DNA of 15,910 nt from UMGS1387 sp045539625 (lineage in GTDB: Bacteria; Bacillota; Clostridia; Oscillospirales; CAG-382). The notes below the pieces were generated by a model that saw only the letters and a program-made list of their open reading frames with translations, was not told where the DNA came from and did not search any database. Positions 1-7,193 of the stretch are shown here, one piece after another. A program made the position numbers and the translations under genes. The stretch is taken from positions 1 through 15,910 of the forward strand of contig JAZQFS010000093.1 in the NCBI GenBank assembly GCA_045539625.1, read 5' to 3'. Within the stretch, counting starts at the first letter, position 1. Each line of letters begins with the position of its first letter.

Positions 1-1
1 A

Positions 2-727
2 ATGGCAAGCGCTATCGCTATCGGCTCTGTAATCTGTATCGTTGCCGCAATCGCAGGCGATACCTCACAGGACCTTAAAACAGGTTATATTCTTGGTTCA
101 ACTCCTAAGAAACAGCAGATTGGTGAAATTGTCGGTGTTGTAGCAGCAGCTCTTGCAATCGGCGGAACACTTTATCTTCTTGATTCTGCTTGGGGCTTTG
201 GTTCTGAACAGCTTGCAGCTCCTCAGGCAACCCTTATGAAGCTTATTACCGAGGGTGTTATGGAAGGAAATCTTCCCTGGGCACTTGTATTTATCGGCGT
301 ATTTATTGCCATTGTTGTAGAAGTTGTGGGACTTCCCGTGCTTCCCGTTGCAATCGGTATTTACCTTCCCGTACAGCTCAATGCCTGCATAATGGTGGGC
401 GGTCTTGTAAGACTTGCTATTGAAAAGCTTACAAAGAATGAGGAAAAGAAGAAGCAGTCGGTAACCGACGGTACACTTTACTGCTCAGGTATGATAGCAG
501 GCGAAGGTCTTGTAGGTATACTCTTTGCGGTTCTTGCAATCATTCCCTTCGGCAAGGACGCAAGCGGAAATGCTATTTCGCTTCTTGATGCTATCGACAT
601 TTCAGGAAAGCTCGGTCTTTCTCCTGCAGTGGCGAATGTTCTCAGCATTGTTGTTCTCGGACTTATTGTTCTCAGCGTTCTTAAGTTCTCGGCATTCAGA
701 AAGAGCAGAAAGCAGGATAATGAGTAA
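2..727 (+). CDS. OPT-family oligopeptide transporter, C-terminal part (5'-truncated by window)
   Basis: This is the C-terminal 241 residues of a polytopic permease; the frame is open to the window edge, so the Met at base 2 is probably internal. The first 50 residues carry a GDTSQDLKTGYILGSTPKKQQ-type signature that I recognise from the OPT family, followed by hydrophobic segments around residues 43-60, 93-140, 160-182 and 212-228 and a basic, charged C-terminal tail. OPT proteins are usually 600-700 residues, so more than half lies upstream. Family role: proton-coupled uptake of oligopeptides (some members carry metal chelates) across the cytoplasmic membrane. The stop codon overlaps the start of the PqqD-like gene by one base (TAATG), so the two are translationally coupled. 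The substrate cannot be read from this fragment. Family call is confident. Confidence 0.88.
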   Translation: MASAIAIGSVICIVAAIAGDTSQDLKTGYILGSTPKKQQIGEIVGVVAAALAIGGTLYLLDSAWGFGSEQLAAPQATLMKLITEGVMEGNLPWALVFIGVFIAIVVEVVGLPVLPVAIGIYLPVQLNACIMVGGLVRLAIEKLTKNEEKKKQSVTDGTLYCSGMIAGEGLVGILFAVLAIIPFGKDASGNAISLLDAIDISGKLGLSPAVANVLSIVVLGLIVLSVLKFSAFRKSRKQDNE

Positions 728-1074
728 TGGCTCACAAAAAACAAGAGAATTATCTTGACAAAATTCCCGTAAAAAACGAAAAAATAGGCTGGTCAAAAAA
801 CGAAGAAGGTCTTGTAAGCCTTGAAATCGAAAACAGGGGAGTCTTTAATAAAATAGCCCAGAAGCTTTTCAAAAAACCGAGAGTCAGCTATGTTCATCTT
901 GACGATAACGGCTCATTTGTATGGGAGATTATCGACGGTAAAATGAGCGTATATGAAATCGGACAAAAGGTAGAAGAGCACTTCGGCGAAAAGGCACAGC
1001 CTCTTTACGAAAGGCTTGTCAAGTTTTTTTACATACTTCAGAGCAGCGGTTTTGTCAAGTGGTGTAATGAATAG
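727..1074 (+). CDS. Stand-alone PqqD-family protein
   Basis: 115 residues. The region from about residue 50 to the end has the PqqD winged-helix pattern: a strand with 'VHLDDNGSFVWEIIDG', a helix with 'SVYEIGQKVEEHFGE', then a helix and terminal strand with 'LVKFFYILQSSGFV'. Family knowledge: PqqD-like domains bind a peptide substrate and present it to a radical-SAM or other maturase in PQQ and RiPP biosynthesis. Here there is no radical-SAM gene or obvious precursor peptide nearby. The partner is the OPT permease, whose stop codon overlaps this start; an AGGA lies about 9 bases upstream of the ATG. The N-terminal 45 residues are basic and not recognised. A role in binding peptides at or after import is inference. 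A terminator follows directly. Confidence 0.8.
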   Translation: MAHKKQENYLDKIPVKNEKIGWSKNEEGLVSLEIENRGVFNKIAQKLFKKPRVSYVHLDDNGSFVWEIIDGKMSVYEIGQKVEEHFGEKAQPLYERLVKFFYILQSSGFVKWCNE

Positions 1075-1084
1075 CAAAAATTAT

Positions 1085-1116
1085 GAGCTGTGTCGTGTGG
1101 CACAGCTCTGTTTTTG
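1085..1116 (+). terminator. Rho-independent terminator after the OPT-PqqD pair
   Basis: A perfect 8-bp stem (GAGCTGTG at 1085-1092 with CACAGCTC at 1101-1108) and 8-base loop is followed by a T-rich tract. It lies 10 bases after the PqqD stop and ends that transcript. It also argues against starting the downstream SIS gene at the GTG at 1090. Confidence 0.8.
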
Positions 1117-1161
1117 TTTGTAGTAGTGTTGAAAAGTCCAATAATTGTGTTGAAAAATATC

Positions 1162-1190
1162 TTGCGAATATTGCTTTGCGGTGATATCAT
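1162..1190 (+). promoter_or_regulatory. Candidate sigma-A promoter for the amino-sugar operon
   Basis: TTGCGA at 1162-1167 and TATCAT at 1185-1190 are separated by 17 bases, in the AT-rich gap between the preceding terminator and the SIS gene start. The match is moderate and read by eye; another hexamer pair could be used instead. Confidence 0.4.
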
Positions 1191-1257
1191 TAATGTTAAA
1201 AGAAAATGTAATGCGGTAATGTGTAATTTAACTTGCTGCCTGCGGAGGCGTAGATGT

Positions 1258-2928
1258 ATGACGGAGCTTGAAATAAGAGCAAAAGAAATGTCGGCAGAGT
1301 TTCTTGAAACGGAAAAAGAGTACAGATTGGGTTTTGTTGAGGCTGAAAAGTCCAATCCCAAGACGGCGGCTTTGGGCGAAACCTTTGTGAAAGATACATA
1401 TGACGGCGTAAAAATGCTGTTAAGCGTTGATGAGGATTTGTGCGGACTTTTTGAAAAGACCTTGTACAGCAGAGAATTCGACCTGTTTGTGTCCGACGTG
1501 CTGGCGGCTTTAAAGAGCGGCGGAAGAATAATAATTTCGGGCTGCGGCTCAACGGGAAGACTTGCCATGAGAATTGAAGCTTCCTTCAGAATTGCAGTTA
1601 AAGAGGCGGCGAAAAAGAATAATTCCGCATTGAAATATCTTGACAGTGTTGTGGCTCTTATGACAGGCGGAGATTATGCCATAATAAGGGCGGTTGAATC
1701 CTTTGAGGATTATATCAGCCTTGGAAAAATGCAGGCACGTGAGCTTGATTTGTCGGAAAAGGATGTGCTTGTGGGCGTTACCGCAACAGGGGAGACAACG
1801 TCAATTCTTGGTACGGCAAGCGAGGCACTGGATAAGGGTGCCAGGGTGTGGATGGTGGTTTGCACAAAGCCTGAAAGCATCTTAGGTAAGCTTAAACGTG
1901 CAGACGACGTGTATACCCATAAAAATTGCAGCAGTATCTATATGAACTGCGGCGGTATGGCGGTTACAGGCTCAACAAGAATGCAGTCTTCAACAATTGA
2001 ACAGGCGGTTATAAGCGGAGCACTTGAGCTGTCGCTGTCACAGCTCTTCGGCAATGAGCTTAATGTGGATAAGCAGTACCTTTCAGACGGCTTCAGACAG
2101 ATGATAAGCCTGCTTTTGAGCGATGAGGCGGTAAAGCTTATTGCAGAGCAGACCGACAGAGAAAAAGAGCTTTATGAAAAGGGCGGCAAGGTTACATACT
2201 TTGCAAAGGAATACCTTCTTGATATTCTGGCAGATACAACGGAAAGAGGTCCTACCTTCAGCGTTCCTGCCTTCAGACCGCAAAGCAGAAAGGATTTGCC
2301 GCTGTCTCTTGCATTTGTTAAAAATCCCCTCACCGATACAAAATCGGCGTGGGAAAACTGCTTTGAGAGAACGCCAAGATGTATAGATAAGACACGTGAA
2401 GAATATGAGAAAATCGGCATAAAACAGGAGGATATCGAAAGAATCCCAAAGATTGACCTTAAGGCGCTGTACGAGTTTCAGATAGGTAATGAACAGGACA
2501 GCGAAAGAGAAGGTAAAAACAGCCTTGCGGCGTGGATAAGCTTTGATGAGGATACTCCTGCCGAATTTGATGAAGCCGCAAAAAGATATGAGAATAAGTG
2601 CATTTTCAAGGTCAATGAAATGGGATGTAAGCTTCCCGAAACGAGGATGAAAATGTTCCCGCACCTTTGCGTAAAGCTTGCCGTCAATGCCTTTTCCACG
2701 GGCACTATGGCAAAGATGGGCAGAATACGGGGAAATTATATGGTGTATATCAATATTACCAATAAAAAGCTTGTTGACAGAGCGTCAAGAATAGTGTCTG
2801 ATTTGTGCTCTGTTTCATACGAGAGAGCAAATTATGAGCTGTTTTTGTCAAAGCTCATGCTTGAAGAAAAAAATATTGAAGGCAAAGCTGCAATAGAAAC
2901 GATAGAAAGACTTAATGAAGGAAAGTAA
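1258..2928 (+). CDS. Double-SIS-domain protein related to MurNAc-6-phosphate etherase (MurQ) and glucokinase regulatory protein
   Basis: I start the gene at ATG 1258, behind GGAGG at 1244-1248. The open frame extends upstream to a GTG at 1090, but that codon lies inside a terminator. The product is 556 residues, against about 300 for MurQ and about 625 for animal GKRP. The first SIS domain has 'GCGSTGRLAMRIEASF' (residues 95-110), a sugar-phosphate loop 'GVTATGETTSI' (173-183) and 'VTGSTRMQSST', equivalent to MurQ 'TGSTRMKAGT'. A VESFED stretch (146-151) aligns with the MurQ segment carrying a catalytic Glu; the other acidic residue (Glu107) sits two positions off the MurQ pattern. MurQ cleaves the lactyl ether of MurNAc-6-P to GlcNAc-6-P and D-lactate. 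The adjacent nagB-like and nagA genes support this, but a GKRP-like sugar-phosphate sensor is the alternative. Confidence 0.75.
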   Translation: MTELEIRAKEMSAEFLETEKEYRLGFVEAEKSNPKTAALGETFVKDTYDGVKMLLSVDEDLCGLFEKTLYSREFDLFVSDVLAALKSGGRIIISGCGSTGRLAMRIEASFRIAVKEAAKKNNSALKYLDSVVALMTGGDYAIIRAVESFEDYISLGKMQARELDLSEKDVLVGVTATGETTSILGTASEALDKGARVWMVVCTKPESILGKLKRADDVYTHKNCSSIYMNCGGMAVTGSTRMQSSTIEQAVISGALELSLSQLFGNELNVDKQYLSDGFRQMISLLLSDEAVKLIAEQTDREKELYEKGGKVTYFAKEYLLDILADTTERGPTFSVPAFRPQSRKDLPLSLAFVKNPLTDTKSAWENCFERTPRCIDKTREEYEKIGIKQEDIERIPKIDLKALYEFQIGNEQDSEREGKNSLAAWISFDEDTPAEFDEAAKRYENKCIFKVNEMGCKLPETRMKMFPHLCVKLAVNAFSTGTMAKMGRIRGNYMVYINITNKKLVDRASRIVSDLCSVSYERANYELFLSKLMLEEKNIEGKAAIETIERLNEGK

Positions 2929-2929
2929 A

Positions 2930-3763
2930 ATGACAAACGAAAACATTTATTACTGCTCAAAGGAAGAACTGAAAGAAAAATCCAAAATACCTTTCCGTGT
3001 GCTTCCCACTCAGGACGATATTAACGAAGAAATTGCACAGATTATGGTTGATGTTATCACAAAGAATAACAGCATCGGTAAGCAGACCGTTATCATCTGC
3101 CCCGTAGGACCTATCTGGCACTATCCGATTTTTGCAAAAAAGGTCAATGAATTAAACCTCAGCCTCAAAAACTGCGTCTTTATCAATATGGACGAGTATC
3201 TTGACGATGAAGGCAATCTTATTGCTTATGAGAACACTCTGTCCTTTAAAAAGACAATGGATGAGATGCTGTATTCACAGATTAAAGAAGAGCTTTTAAT
3301 GCCCGAAGAAAACAGAATATTCCCTGATCCTTCCTGCCCCGAAGAAATGGATAAGCTTATTGACAGCTTTGAGAAAATCGACTGCGTGCTTACAGGTGTG
3401 GGTATCAACGGACACATTGCCTTCAATGAGCCTCCCGAAAAGGACGAAAAGATAACAGACGAGGAGTTTGAAAACATCGGCACAAGATGCCTTGACATTT
3501 CAAGAGAAACAATTGTAAGAAACGGCTGCGGCAAGTACCACGGAGCACTTGATATTTTCCCGAAAAAGTGCGTAACTCTGGGTATGAAACAGCTTCTCAA
3601 GGCTGATATGTTCAAGGTATACCTTTACTGTGACTGGCAGTGGGGTATCATGAGAAAAGCGGCACTTGGGGAAGTAACAAGATTTGCTCCCGTAACATAC
3701 CTGCAAAAGCATAAGAATGCAGAAATGATTGTAACAAACGAGCTTTACGAGATGAAAATATAA
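2930..3763 (+). CDS. nagB: Glucosamine-6-phosphate deaminase/isomerase family protein (NagB-type)
   Basis: The chosen start is ATG 2930 with AAGGA at 2918-2922, giving 277 residues; an in-frame ATG at 2915 is less well placed. The gene begins one base after the SIS gene stop. NagB converts glucosamine-6-phosphate to fructose-6-phosphate and ammonia in the cytoplasm. Visible motifs: 'INMDEY' (catalytic Asp88 by alignment with E. coli Asp72) and 'GVGINGHIAFNEPP', with His162 and Glu167 matching the ring-opening His and Glu. Asn160 replaces the Asp of E. coli, which I recall as common in Gram-positive members. The protein is slightly longer than typical NagB (about 240-266) and the C-terminus is divergent, so a related sugar-phosphate isomerase is possible. 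Position between the MurQ-like gene and nagA supports the call. Confidence 0.78.
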   Translation: MTNENIYYCSKEELKEKSKIPFRVLPTQDDINEEIAQIMVDVITKNNSIGKQTVIICPVGPIWHYPIFAKKVNELNLSLKNCVFINMDEYLDDEGNLIAYENTLSFKKTMDEMLYSQIKEELLMPEENRIFPDPSCPEEMDKLIDSFEKIDCVLTGVGINGHIAFNEPPEKDEKITDEEFENIGTRCLDISRETIVRNGCGKYHGALDIFPKKCVTLGMKQLLKADMFKVYLYCDWQWGIMRKAALGEVTRFAPVTYLQKHKNAEMIVTNELYEMKI

Positions 3764-3777
3764 GTGAGGTTGTACTT

Positions 3778-4854
3778 GTGACACAGCTTTATAAAAACGC
3801 TTTGGTTGACGGAAAAATAACGGATATACTGTGCGTTGACGGCAAAATCGAGAAAATGGGAAAGATATGCGGTGACGGTATTGACCTTAAAGGAAATAAG
3901 GTTTACGCAGGTCTTGTGGATGTCCATACCCACGGCAATATGGGACACGATACCATGGACGGAAAATATCTTCCCGAAATTGCAGAGTATCTTGCACAGT
4001 GGGGGATAACCTCATTTCTTCCCACTACCATGACAATGGACTTTGAGCTTATAAAAAGTGTTGTCAATATAGATCTTCCCAAGACCGACGGAGCACAGAT
4101 TCTCGGCTTTCATCTTGAAGGACCTTACATTGCAGAGTCTCGCCGCGGCGCTCAGAATATAAACTATATAAGAAAGCCCGATATCGGGGAGTTTGAAACC
4201 CTGCACAATATCAGAATGGTAACAATAGCTCCCGAAACAGAGGGCGCATTGGAGTTTATAGAAAAGTGCGGCACTGTCGTCTCTCTCGGTCATACCGATG
4301 CCGATTACGATACTTCAATATCGGCAATTGAAAAGGGAGCAAGCTGTCTTACCCATACCTTTAATGCCATGACTCCCATGCACCATGTAAATCCGGGTCC
4401 TGTGGGTGCGGCAATTGAAAAGAATATATATGTGCAGGTTATCTGCGACGGCGTGCATATACATAAAAGCGTTATTAATATGCTTTACCGTACCTTCGGC
4501 AAGGAAAGAATGGTGCTTATCAGCGACTCTATGAACGGAGCAGGACTTGATGAGGGCATTTATGAATTCGGCGGACAGAAGGTAAGAATCTGCGACGGCG
4601 TTGCAAGAACACTTGACGGCGTTGTGGCAGGAAGCACCTCAAATCTGTTTAAATGCGTGAAAAAGGCGGTGGAGTTCGGCATACCCGAAAAGGACGCATT
4701 TGAAATGGCATCGCTTACGCCTGCCTCTCTCATCGGAGAAAAAACAAAGGGTAAGCTTGAACAGGGGTATGACGCCGATTTTGTGGCAGTTGACGAAGAC
4801 TTTAATCCTGTTATGACAGTGATAGGCGGAAAGCCTGTTGTATCAAAGCTGTAA
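3778..4854 (+). CDS. nagA: N-acetylglucosamine-6-phosphate deacetylase
   Basis: 358 residues, starting at GTG 3778 with a GAGG at 3765-3768, 14 bases after the nagB stop. NagA removes acetate from GlcNAc-6-P to give glucosamine-6-P, the NagB substrate. It has the amidohydrolase TIM-barrel features: HTHG with His50 and His52, the metal ligand Glu114 in 'HLEGPYI', His172 in 'LGHTDADY', His193 in 'LTHTFNAM', and the catalytic Asp250 in 'LISDSM'. 'THTFNAMTPMHHVNPGPVGAA' and 'ICDGVHIH' are characteristic of NagA. The His usually found after the 'KGA' of the HLEGP segment is Gln here (RGAQN), a mild variation. Length is close to the usual 370-390. Together with the upstream genes it completes MurNAc-6-P to fructose-6-P. 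Confidence 0.93.
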   Translation: MTQLYKNALVDGKITDILCVDGKIEKMGKICGDGIDLKGNKVYAGLVDVHTHGNMGHDTMDGKYLPEIAEYLAQWGITSFLPTTMTMDFELIKSVVNIDLPKTDGAQILGFHLEGPYIAESRRGAQNINYIRKPDIGEFETLHNIRMVTIAPETEGALEFIEKCGTVVSLGHTDADYDTSISAIEKGASCLTHTFNAMTPMHHVNPGPVGAAIEKNIYVQVICDGVHIHKSVINMLYRTFGKERMVLISDSMNGAGLDEGIYEFGGQKVRICDGVARTLDGVVAGSTSNLFKCVKKAVEFGIPEKDAFEMASLTPASLIGEKTKGKLEQGYDADFVAVDEDFNPVMTVIGGKPVVSKL

Positions 4855-4865
4855 AGAAAAGAAAA

Positions 4866-5519
4866 ATGCTTGTAAGTAAGCTTGAAAATAAAAGCATAGA
4901 CGTAAAAAAGCTTGAAAAATTCGGCTTTGAAAAAAAGGACGGCTCATACAGCTTGTGCAAAGCTCTTGCAGACGGACAAATGAAAGTGCTTGTCACAATA
5001 CGGGACGGTAAAATGTACGCCGATGTGTATGACAGCGAAACAGACGAAAAGTATGTGCTGTTTTATGTTGAAGCGGCAGGCGGAGCGTTTGTGGGACAGG
5101 TGCGTGATGAGTACGAAAAGATAATTACACGTATTTTTAAAGAGTGCTTTGACAGTACCGTTTACAGAACAGGGCAGACAAATGCCGTGCTAAAGTACAT
5201 AGAAGAAAAATACGGCATCGCTCCCGAATTTCCGTGGAATGATGAAAACGGCATTGTCCGACACAGCCATAATGATAAATGGTTTGCGGCATTTTTGAAG
5301 GTGTCGGCAAAAAAGCTGGGGCTTGACAGCAATGATGTGTTAGAGGTGGTAAACGTAAAAATGAAGCCGTGTGATGTTGAAAAGAATGTTGACGGCGAGC
5401 ATATTTTTGCGGCATACCATATGAATAAAAAGCATTGGGTTACAATTCCCTTTGGTGACTATGTGGAAACGGAAAGAATTTGCAAAATTATTGATGACAG
5501 CTTTGAGCTGACAAAATAA
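4866..5519 (+). CDS. MmcQ/YjbR-family protein
   Basis: 217 residues. The C-terminal half (about residues 100-217) carries the YjbR/MmcQ pattern: 'FPW' (122-124), 'RHSHNDKWFA' (132-141) and 'AYHMNKKHWVTIPF' (183-196), which I recognise from this family. The N-terminal 95 residues form an extra alpha/beta region with 'MLVTIRDGKMYADVYD'-like strands, as in longer family members that have a domain before the YjbR fold. The fold is CyaY-like; DNA binding has been proposed but the function is not established. It starts 11 bases after nagA with only a weak purine-rich ribosome-binding site, so it is probably the operon's last gene. No link to amino-sugar metabolism is visible beyond position. Confidence 0.82.
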   Translation: MLVSKLENKSIDVKKLEKFGFEKKDGSYSLCKALADGQMKVLVTIRDGKMYADVYDSETDEKYVLFYVEAAGGAFVGQVRDEYEKIITRIFKECFDSTVYRTGQTNAVLKYIEEKYGIAPEFPWNDENGIVRHSHNDKWFAAFLKVSAKKLGLDSNDVLEVVNVKMKPCDVEKNVDGEHIFAAYHMNKKHWVTIPFGDYVETERICKIIDDSFELTK

Positions 5520-5542
5520 AAAGAAGCCTTGTCAGCTTCTTT
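5509..5542 (-). terminator. Terminator between convergent MmcQ/YjbR and AraC genes
   Basis: An 8-bp stem (AAAGAAGC at 5520-5527 with GCTTCTTT at 5535-5542) and 7-base loop. Read on the minus strand it is followed by TTTTTATTTTG, a good tail for the AraC gene, whose stop codon lies in the loop. The plus-strand tail is short, so termination of the amino-sugar operon here is less certain. Confidence 0.65.
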
Positions 5543-6287
5543 CAATGTATTTTCTGTATTTTGAAGGACTTATGTTGCGGTGCTTTTTGAAGAAATTACT
5601 GAAATAATACTCATTTTCAAAACCGCACAGTACCGATATTTCCTTGATTGGAAGATTTGTGTCTGCCAACAGAGTAAGTGCTCTGTTAAGCCGCAGACCT
5701 GTAAGATACTGAGATGGCGACACACCCGTATAAGCCTTGAACCGTCTGATAAAATGAACATATGACATACCTGCACGTTGTGAAAGCAAAGTTAAGTTTT
5801 CTGCAATGTGCAGGTTTTCTTTTAAATAGTTCATAGCATCTTCAACGGCGGTGTCCTTGGCGGAGCTGTTAAAAAAGCGGTTTTGATTTTCCATTTTGTA
5901 TTGATTGACAATATCCAGAAAAAGATTGCTTTTAAAGGTGAAATCACTTTGAAGATTTGTGCTGTCCTTAAGACTGTTGAGCATGTTGAGGGTGGATTTA
6001 ATTCTGGCGGTGTCACAAAATTTTACGTGATGGCTTGTGAAAACAGGCTCGTTGGAGGAAAATCTGAAAAAGTGCATACAAAAGGGGGTAAGTGCACTTC
6101 TTTTGAAGAATTTGCCTTTTTCAAAAAATATCCCCTCAAAGGGATTTACGGTTATGTCGCCTGTGCCGTCGTTAAAGGAAACCACACCGCTTTCGGGAAT
6201 TGCAAGAATGTGATTTTCCATAGTCAGCTCCCGTATCACAAACTGATTGAGGGTACGTGTTGTGTGTATTAAAAGCTCTGCAGGCAT
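5532..6287 (-). CDS. AraC-family transcriptional regulator
   Basis: 251 residues on the minus strand. The start is fixed by GGAGG (6298-6294) six bases before the ATG. The N-terminal 130 residues form a putative effector-binding half with cupin-like strands ('ILAIPESGVVSF', 'VNPFEGIFFEKGKFFKR'). The C-terminal ~100 residues carry two helix-turn-helix motifs: 'LTLLSQRAGMSYVHFIRRFKAYTGVSPSQYL' (about 165-195) and 'IKEISVLCGFENEYYFSNFFKKHRNISPSKYRK' (about 214-246), the AraC signature. It is divergent from the SDR-dehydratase-aldolase operon, the usual arrangement for a local sugar-responsive activator. The probable regulon is that operon and perhaps the alcohol dehydrogenase and cupin genes. 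The inducer is unknown. Confidence 0.92.
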   Translation of the reverse strand: MPAELLIHTTRTLNQFVIRELTMENHILAIPESGVVSFNDGTGDITVNPFEGIFFEKGKFFKRSALTPFCMHFFRFSSNEPVFTSHHVKFCDTARIKSTLNMLNSLKDSTNLQSDFTFKSNLFLDIVNQYKMENQNRFFNSSAKDTAVEDAMNYLKENLHIAENLTLLSQRAGMSYVHFIRRFKAYTGVSPSQYLTGLRLNRALTLLADTNLPIKEISVLCGFENEYYFSNFFKKHRNISPSKYRKYIERS

Positions 6288-6297
6288 ACTGCGCCTC

Positions 6298-6366
6298 CGA
6301 TGTTAAAATATTATATCTTTATATTAATATATTTTATTTACTTTGTCAAGATACGGTGTTAAAATA
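6298..6366. repeat. 13-base direct repeat in the AraC/SDR divergent region (candidate operator)
   Basis: CGRTGTTAAAATA occurs at 6298-6310 and 6354-6366, with one mismatch (A or G at the third base). The copies are 56 bp apart, in the same orientation, and bracket the AraC promoter; the second also lies upstream of the SDR start. Paired direct repeats on one helix face are typical of AraC-family operators. The role is inference, and the region is AT-rich. Confidence 0.4.
6321..6349 (-). promoter_or_regulatory. Promoter of the AraC-family gene
   Basis: On the minus strand, a consensus TTGACA (6349-6344) is followed after 17 bases by TAATAT (6326-6321), then the GGAGG and ATG of the regulator. 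Good sigma-A match. Confidence 0.65.
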
Positions 6367-6404
6367 AGTAAAAAGATGTATTTTGTATTTTGAAAGGTGA
6401 TAAT

Positions 6405-7193
6405 ATGAGCACAAAGGACGTACTTATAACAGGCGGAACCCGAAACACAGGCTTTGTAATAGCAAAGACCTTTGCAAAAGCGGGATACCGTGTGCACATA
6501 ACAGGCAGAAAGCTCGGAGACGTAAAGACGGCGGCAGAAAGGATAAAGGCGGAATATCCCGAAACCGAGGTTTTTTCCTATAGCCTTGAAATGTCGGATG
6601 TTTCGGATATCAACCGAGTTTTTGGCGAAATCAAAGCAAATGCAGGAAAGCTGGACGTTTTCGTTGCAAATGCCGCAAATTTAGGTGTTGACCTTGACAT
6701 TTATAATACTACGGAAGAGGACTTTGATGCGGTAATGAACGTCAATGTAAAGGGTAACTTCTTCTGCTGTCAGAATGCGGCAAAGCTTATGAAAGATAAC
6801 GGCGGAAGAATTGTGTTTCTCAGCTCCGTTCAGAGTAAAGGTGCGGTAGAAGGCAGAACGGTGTATTCCGCCTCAAAGGCGGCACTTAATATGCTGGGTA
6901 AGACTCTTGCCTATGACCTTGCACCTTATAAAATACAGGTCAACACTCTTATTGTCGGAGCAATTCACAGCGACAGATGGGACGTACTTGACGAGGAAAC
7001 AACGGCAAAACGCCGCAGTGCGTATCCTTCGGGACGAGAAAGCTCCCCCGAAGACGTGGCAAATGCTGTTATGTACTTTGCAAAGGACTGTCCCGATACC
7101 GTGACGGGAACGGAGCTTACAATTGATTCGGGACTTTTGCTTACCTTGCTTCCATACAGGGACAGAAAGCATTTTAAAAGGGAGGATTTTTAA
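6405..7193 (+). CDS. Short-chain dehydrogenase/reductase (SDR family)
   Basis: 262 residues. I start at ATG 6405, preceded by AAAGGTG at 6394-6400; an upstream in-frame TTG at 6390 is rejected because the ribosome-binding site lies between. The Rossmann motif is 'TGGTRNTG' (9-16), with Asn14 where TGxxxGxG has Gly. The catalytic residues are in place: Asn114, Ser141, Tyr154 and Lys158 (YSASK). 'ANAANLG' replaces the usual NNAG, and 'TGTELTIDSG' matches the C-terminal family motif. SDRs oxidise or reduce alcohols and sugars with NAD(P). First in an operon with a sugar-acid dehydratase and aldolase, it likely oxidises a sugar or a sugar-acid hydroxyl; the direction and substrate are inferred. 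It ends one base before the next ATG. Confidence 0.85.
   Translation: MSTKDVLITGGTRNTGFVIAKTFAKAGYRVHITGRKLGDVKTAAERIKAEYPETEVFSYSLEMSDVSDINRVFGEIKANAGKLDVFVANAANLGVDLDIYNTTEEDFDAVMNVNVKGNFFCCQNAAKLMKDNGGRIVFLSSVQSKGAVEGRTVYSASKAALNMLGKTLAYDLAPYKIQVNTLIVGAIHSDRWDVLDEETTAKRRSAYPSGRESSPEDVANAVMYFAKDCPDTVTGTELTIDSGLLLTLLPYRDRKHFKREDF

Noticed and set aside
1090..1257. N-terminal extension of the SIS protein from a GTG at 1090
   Set aside because: The GTG lies in the stem of a terminator, the extension is hydrophobic/Cys-rich without similarity to the family, and GGAGG precedes ATG 1258.
3407..3412. Asn in place of the E. coli NagB catalytic-site Asp ('GINGH')
   Set aside because: I recall Asn as common at this place in Gram-positive NagB-type enzymes, so it does not indicate inactivity.
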